From: Chionis minor
Lineage: Eukaryota > Chordata > Aves > Charadriiformes > Chionididae
DNA: 64,000 nt
Assembly: GCA_013398295.1 (NCBI GenBank)
Contig: VZSF01009943.1
Span: 186,001 to 250,000 of the forward strand
Reading direction: 5' to 3'
A program made the position numbers and the translations under genes. The notes under the pieces are model-generated. The model was not told where the DNA came from, did not search any database, and was given only the letters and a program-made list of their open reading frames with translations. Shown one piece after another: positions 61,652 through 64,000 of the stretch (its first letter is position 1; each line of letters opens with the position of its first letter).

Positions 61652-62401
61652 TGCATTTTTCCATCCGTTCCCGTGCAGTGGTGGCTGGGTGCCCTTGGCA
61701 CCCCGGCTGCCCCTGAGGTCATGTGTTGTTCTGGAGGGATGAGTGGTCACCGGGTGAACGGGCTGCAAATAAATAAATAAATAAATGCCTGGAGGGTGTA
61801 TCAGGTTCAGGTTGCCTTGTCTGACAGGGAAGAGCATGGCATGCAGAATGGACAGGAACAGATTTTGTTTAAATTTAGCAGCAGTGTTGTGGTTGGAAAA
61901 GGATGATGAGAACTTGGCACCTAACTCCTTACCTCGTAGTGCAACCCTCAGTAGGGCTGTCGGCCTCTAAACAGAGCATTGCTGGTGTGTAATCTAGGCA
62001 AGCACCCTCTAAATAACCTATTCCCTTCTGTGGGCTGTTTTGCTGAGCCATTCTGGTTTCTTAGCATCCCCAACAGCCTTTACGCACCAGTGCTCCAGCA
62101 TGTGGAGCGGTCTCAGTCCCACACCAGGAGCGGGTGGAACATGAACTAGTGTGAACCTCCCCATCAGGACACTATCACCTGCATTTTTGGGTCTGTGCAG
62201 TGACCCCTCTCCCACCCCATGGTACAGGTAGCAGACGCTTGTTGTTGGGCTGATCTGCCATCTCTTGAAGCCAATACCTCCAGGTACCACGAGGCCACTC
62301 TGTGATGCACAGGAGCCGGTCCCACCCTCCTCTTCTCTTCACTGTCTCCCAGCCTTCTCCTTGCAAGGGCAAGGTGGGATCTGGGTTTGTTGTCACCAAC
62401 C
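61652..62401. repeat. first copy of a duplicated segment
   Basis: Matches 63251-64000 at a constant offset of 1599 bp over the full 750 bp visible, with one substitution seen (T at 61755 versus G at 63354). It contains a five-unit AAAT microsatellite at 61767-61786, also present with the same unit number in the second copy. No coding gene is recognised inside it. Confidence 0.95.
61767..61786 (+). repeat. (AAAT)5 microsatellite
   Basis: Five perfect AAAT units. The same five units occur in the second copy at 63366-63385, which argues that the two copies diverged very recently or are the same locus assembled twice. Confidence 0.95.
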
Positions 62402-62529
62402 ATTCATCATCTCAGCGCCACTTCTAGGCTTGTCCCTCCCATGCCAAGCTCCACCATTTGTCTTCTGGGATGTGATGCATCCAAGCTACCTTAGTGCAAC
62501 CCTAGGTCAGGGGACCCTAGCACAAGATT

Positions 62530-63070
62530 TCGGCATTTTGAGGCCCCACATGGAGTACTGCATCCAGCTTTGGTGCCCTCAACACAAGAAGGACGTGGAC
62601 CTGTTGGAGTGAGTCCAGAGGAGGGCCATAAAGATGATCAGAGGGCTAGAGCACCTCTCGTTTGAAGACAGCATGAGACAGTTGGGATTGTTCAGCCTGG
62701 AGAAGACAAGGCTCCAGGAAGACCTTATAGAGGCCTTCCAGTATCTGAAGGGAGCCTACAGGAAAGCTGGGGAGGGACTTTTTACAAGGGTATTTAGTGA
62801 TAGGACAGGGATTAATGGCTTCAAAATGGAAGGGGGTAGATTCAGAATAGATATCAGGAAGAAATTTTTCAATATGAGGGTGGTGAGGCACACCACAGGT
62901 GGAACAGTTTGCCTAGGGAAGTTGTGGATGCCACATCCCTGGAAGTATTCAAGGCCAGGCTGGATGGGGCGTTGAACAACTTGGTCTAGTGAGAGGTGTC
63001 CTTGCCCATGGCAGGAGGCTTAGAACTAGATGATCTTTTAGGTCCCTTCCAACCTAAACCATTCTATGAG
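62530..63070 (+). mobile_element. CR1 LINE, C-terminal ORF2 plus 3' UTR, 5'-truncated and broken
   Basis: The longest CR1 copy in the window. It encodes the last part of the CR1 reverse-transcriptase protein: [13 protein letters not shown] (from about 62535), KKDVDLLE, then an in-frame TGA at 62610-62612, then [19 protein letters not shown] and LGLFSLEKTRLQEDLIEAFQ in the same frame. Near 62890-62902 the frame shifts; the remaining WNSLPREVVDATSLEVFKAR is in another frame and ends at TAG 62987-62989. The 3' UTR follows ('cccatggcaggaggcttaga', 'ggtcccttccaacctaaacc', 'attctatga'), with a GAAA/AAAT-type tail where the usual attctatga repeats would be. It cannot encode a working protein. No target-site duplication was identified. 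Confidence 0.95.
62564..62989 (+). pseudogene. CR1 ORF2 C-terminal remnant (one nonsense change, one frameshift)
   Basis: Within the CR1 element, the reverse-transcriptase tail is interrupted by TGA at 62610-62612, where the family has an arginine codon (LLER-VQRRA), consistent with CGA to TGA decay at a methylated CpG. A frameshift near 62890-62902 separates the RKKFFNMRVVRH part from WNSLPREVVD. The natural CR1 stop appears as TAG at 62987-62989. The upstream endonuclease and catalytic reverse-transcriptase parts are absent. Confidence 0.85.
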
Positions 63071-63249
63071 AAAGAGAAATAAATAAAGAGAAATAACCCT
63101 GTGTATTGTCTTACGCTGGCACATCATAAGCACCAATGCTGTCATGTTTTCTAGTTGTATCTTGAGCGTCTAACGTTGCGCACCCCGAAGGTGCCAGTGC
63201 TGTCCCCATCACTGCTTTCTGGTGCTGTGAACCTATTGAACACGGCTGG

Positions 63250-63250
63250 N
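63250..63250. other. single N at a probable contig join
   Basis: The N falls exactly between 'cacggctgg' and the first base of the second duplicate copy, so it coincides with the duplication breakpoint. This is what an unmerged join between two overlapping contigs looks like. Confidence 0.95.
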
Positions 63251-64000
63251 TGCATTTTTCCATCCGTTCCCGTGCAGTGGTGGCTGGGTGCCCTTGGCAC
63301 CCCGGCTGCCCCTGAGGTCATGTGTTGTTCTGGAGGGATGAGTGGTCACCGGGGGAACGGGCTGCAAATAAATAAATAAATAAATGCCTGGAGGGTGTAT
63401 CAGGTTCAGGTTGCCTTGTCTGACAGGGAAGAGCATGGCATGCAGAATGGACAGGAACAGATTTTGTTTAAATTTAGCAGCAGTGTTGTGGTTGGAAAAG
63501 GATGATGAGAACTTGGCACCTAACTCCTTACCTCGTAGTGCAACCCTCAGTAGGGCTGTCGGCCTCTAAACAGAGCATTGCTGGTGTGTAATCTAGGCAA
63601 GCACCCTCTAAATAACCTATTCCCTTCTGTGGGCTGTTTTGCTGAGCCATTCTGGTTTCTTAGCATCCCCAACAGCCTTTACGCACCAGTGCTCCAGCAT
63701 GTGGAGCGGTCTCAGTCCCACACCAGGAGCGGGTGGAACATGAACTAGTGTGAACCTCCCCATCAGGACACTATCACCTGCATTTTTGGGTCTGTGCAGT
63801 GACCCCTCTCCCACCCCATGGTACAGGTAGCAGACGCTTGTTGTTGGGCTGATCTGCCATCTCTTGAAGCCAATACCTCCAGGTACCACGAGGCCACTCT
63901 GTGATGCACAGGAGCCGGTCCCACCCTCCTCTTCTCTTCACTGTCTCCCAGCCTTCTCCTTGCAAGGGCAAGGTGGGATCTGGGTTTGTTGTCACCAACC
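63251..64000. repeat. second copy of the duplicated segment, running off the window
   Basis: Identical to 61652-62401 except for one visible substitution at 63354. It begins at the base after the N and continues to the window end, so its full length is unknown. It may be an assembly duplicate (allelic or overlapping contig) or a true recent tandem duplication with a 1599-bp unit that includes a CR1 element. Confidence 0.95.

Noticed and set aside
1..64000. tRNA, rRNA, CRISPR, endogenous retrovirus or toxin genes
   Set aside because: No B-box-like GGTTCGANTCC, conserved rRNA sequence, regularly spaced direct repeats, or retroviral LTR/gag/pol similarity was seen on either strand.

Overview
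This window looks like avian nuclear DNA: a low-repeat vertebrate sequence whose recognisable interspersed repeats are almost all CR1 LINE 3' ends. Several carry the typical avian CR1 terminus (ggtcccttccaaccTaaac followed by attctatga). There are also a few decayed MIR-like or older CR1/L3-like relics. There are no operons, ribosome binding sites or bacterial-type genes. Nearly all of the short open frames in six-frame translation are chance frames.

Positions 1-35351 are best read as intron (possibly several introns) of one plus-strand gene. The DNA is AT-rich and visibly T- and G-biased on the plus strand. At 35352 a clear 3' splice site opens the only convincing coding exon in the window, the 107-codon 3'-terminal exon of an acidic, serine-rich protein. 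It ends with TGA at 35673-35675. A 3' UTR of about 860 nt follows, with AATAAA at 36514-36519, a likely cleavage site near 36537, a GT-rich element, and a strong G-run (MAZ/G-quadruplex-like) about 75 nt further on.

Positions 36540-64000 hold no convincing protein-coding gene. Base composition rises in G+C from about 38-40 kb. Between roughly 43 and 46.4 kb lie a CpG-island-like segment (43261-43740) and two unusually motif-rich, non-repetitive stretches that are candidate regulatory elements. A possible isolated exon with good splice signals lies at 42496-42638. A near-perfect 39-bp palindrome lies at 51203-51241. CR1 and MIR relics cluster at 45.6, 48.5, 57.4-58.9 and 62.5-63.1 kb.

The right end contains assembly signals: single Ns at 60873 and 63250. 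The sequence that starts exactly after the second N (63251-64000) repeats 61652-62401 with one visible substitution. This suggests an unmerged contig overlap or haplotype duplication, although a real recent tandem duplication of a 1599-bp unit remains possible.

I found no tRNA, rRNA, CRISPR, endogenous retrovirus or undescribed protein system. The items most worth following up are the terminal duplication, the identity of the terminal exon's gene, the CpG-rich regulatory cluster and the 51.2-kb palindrome.
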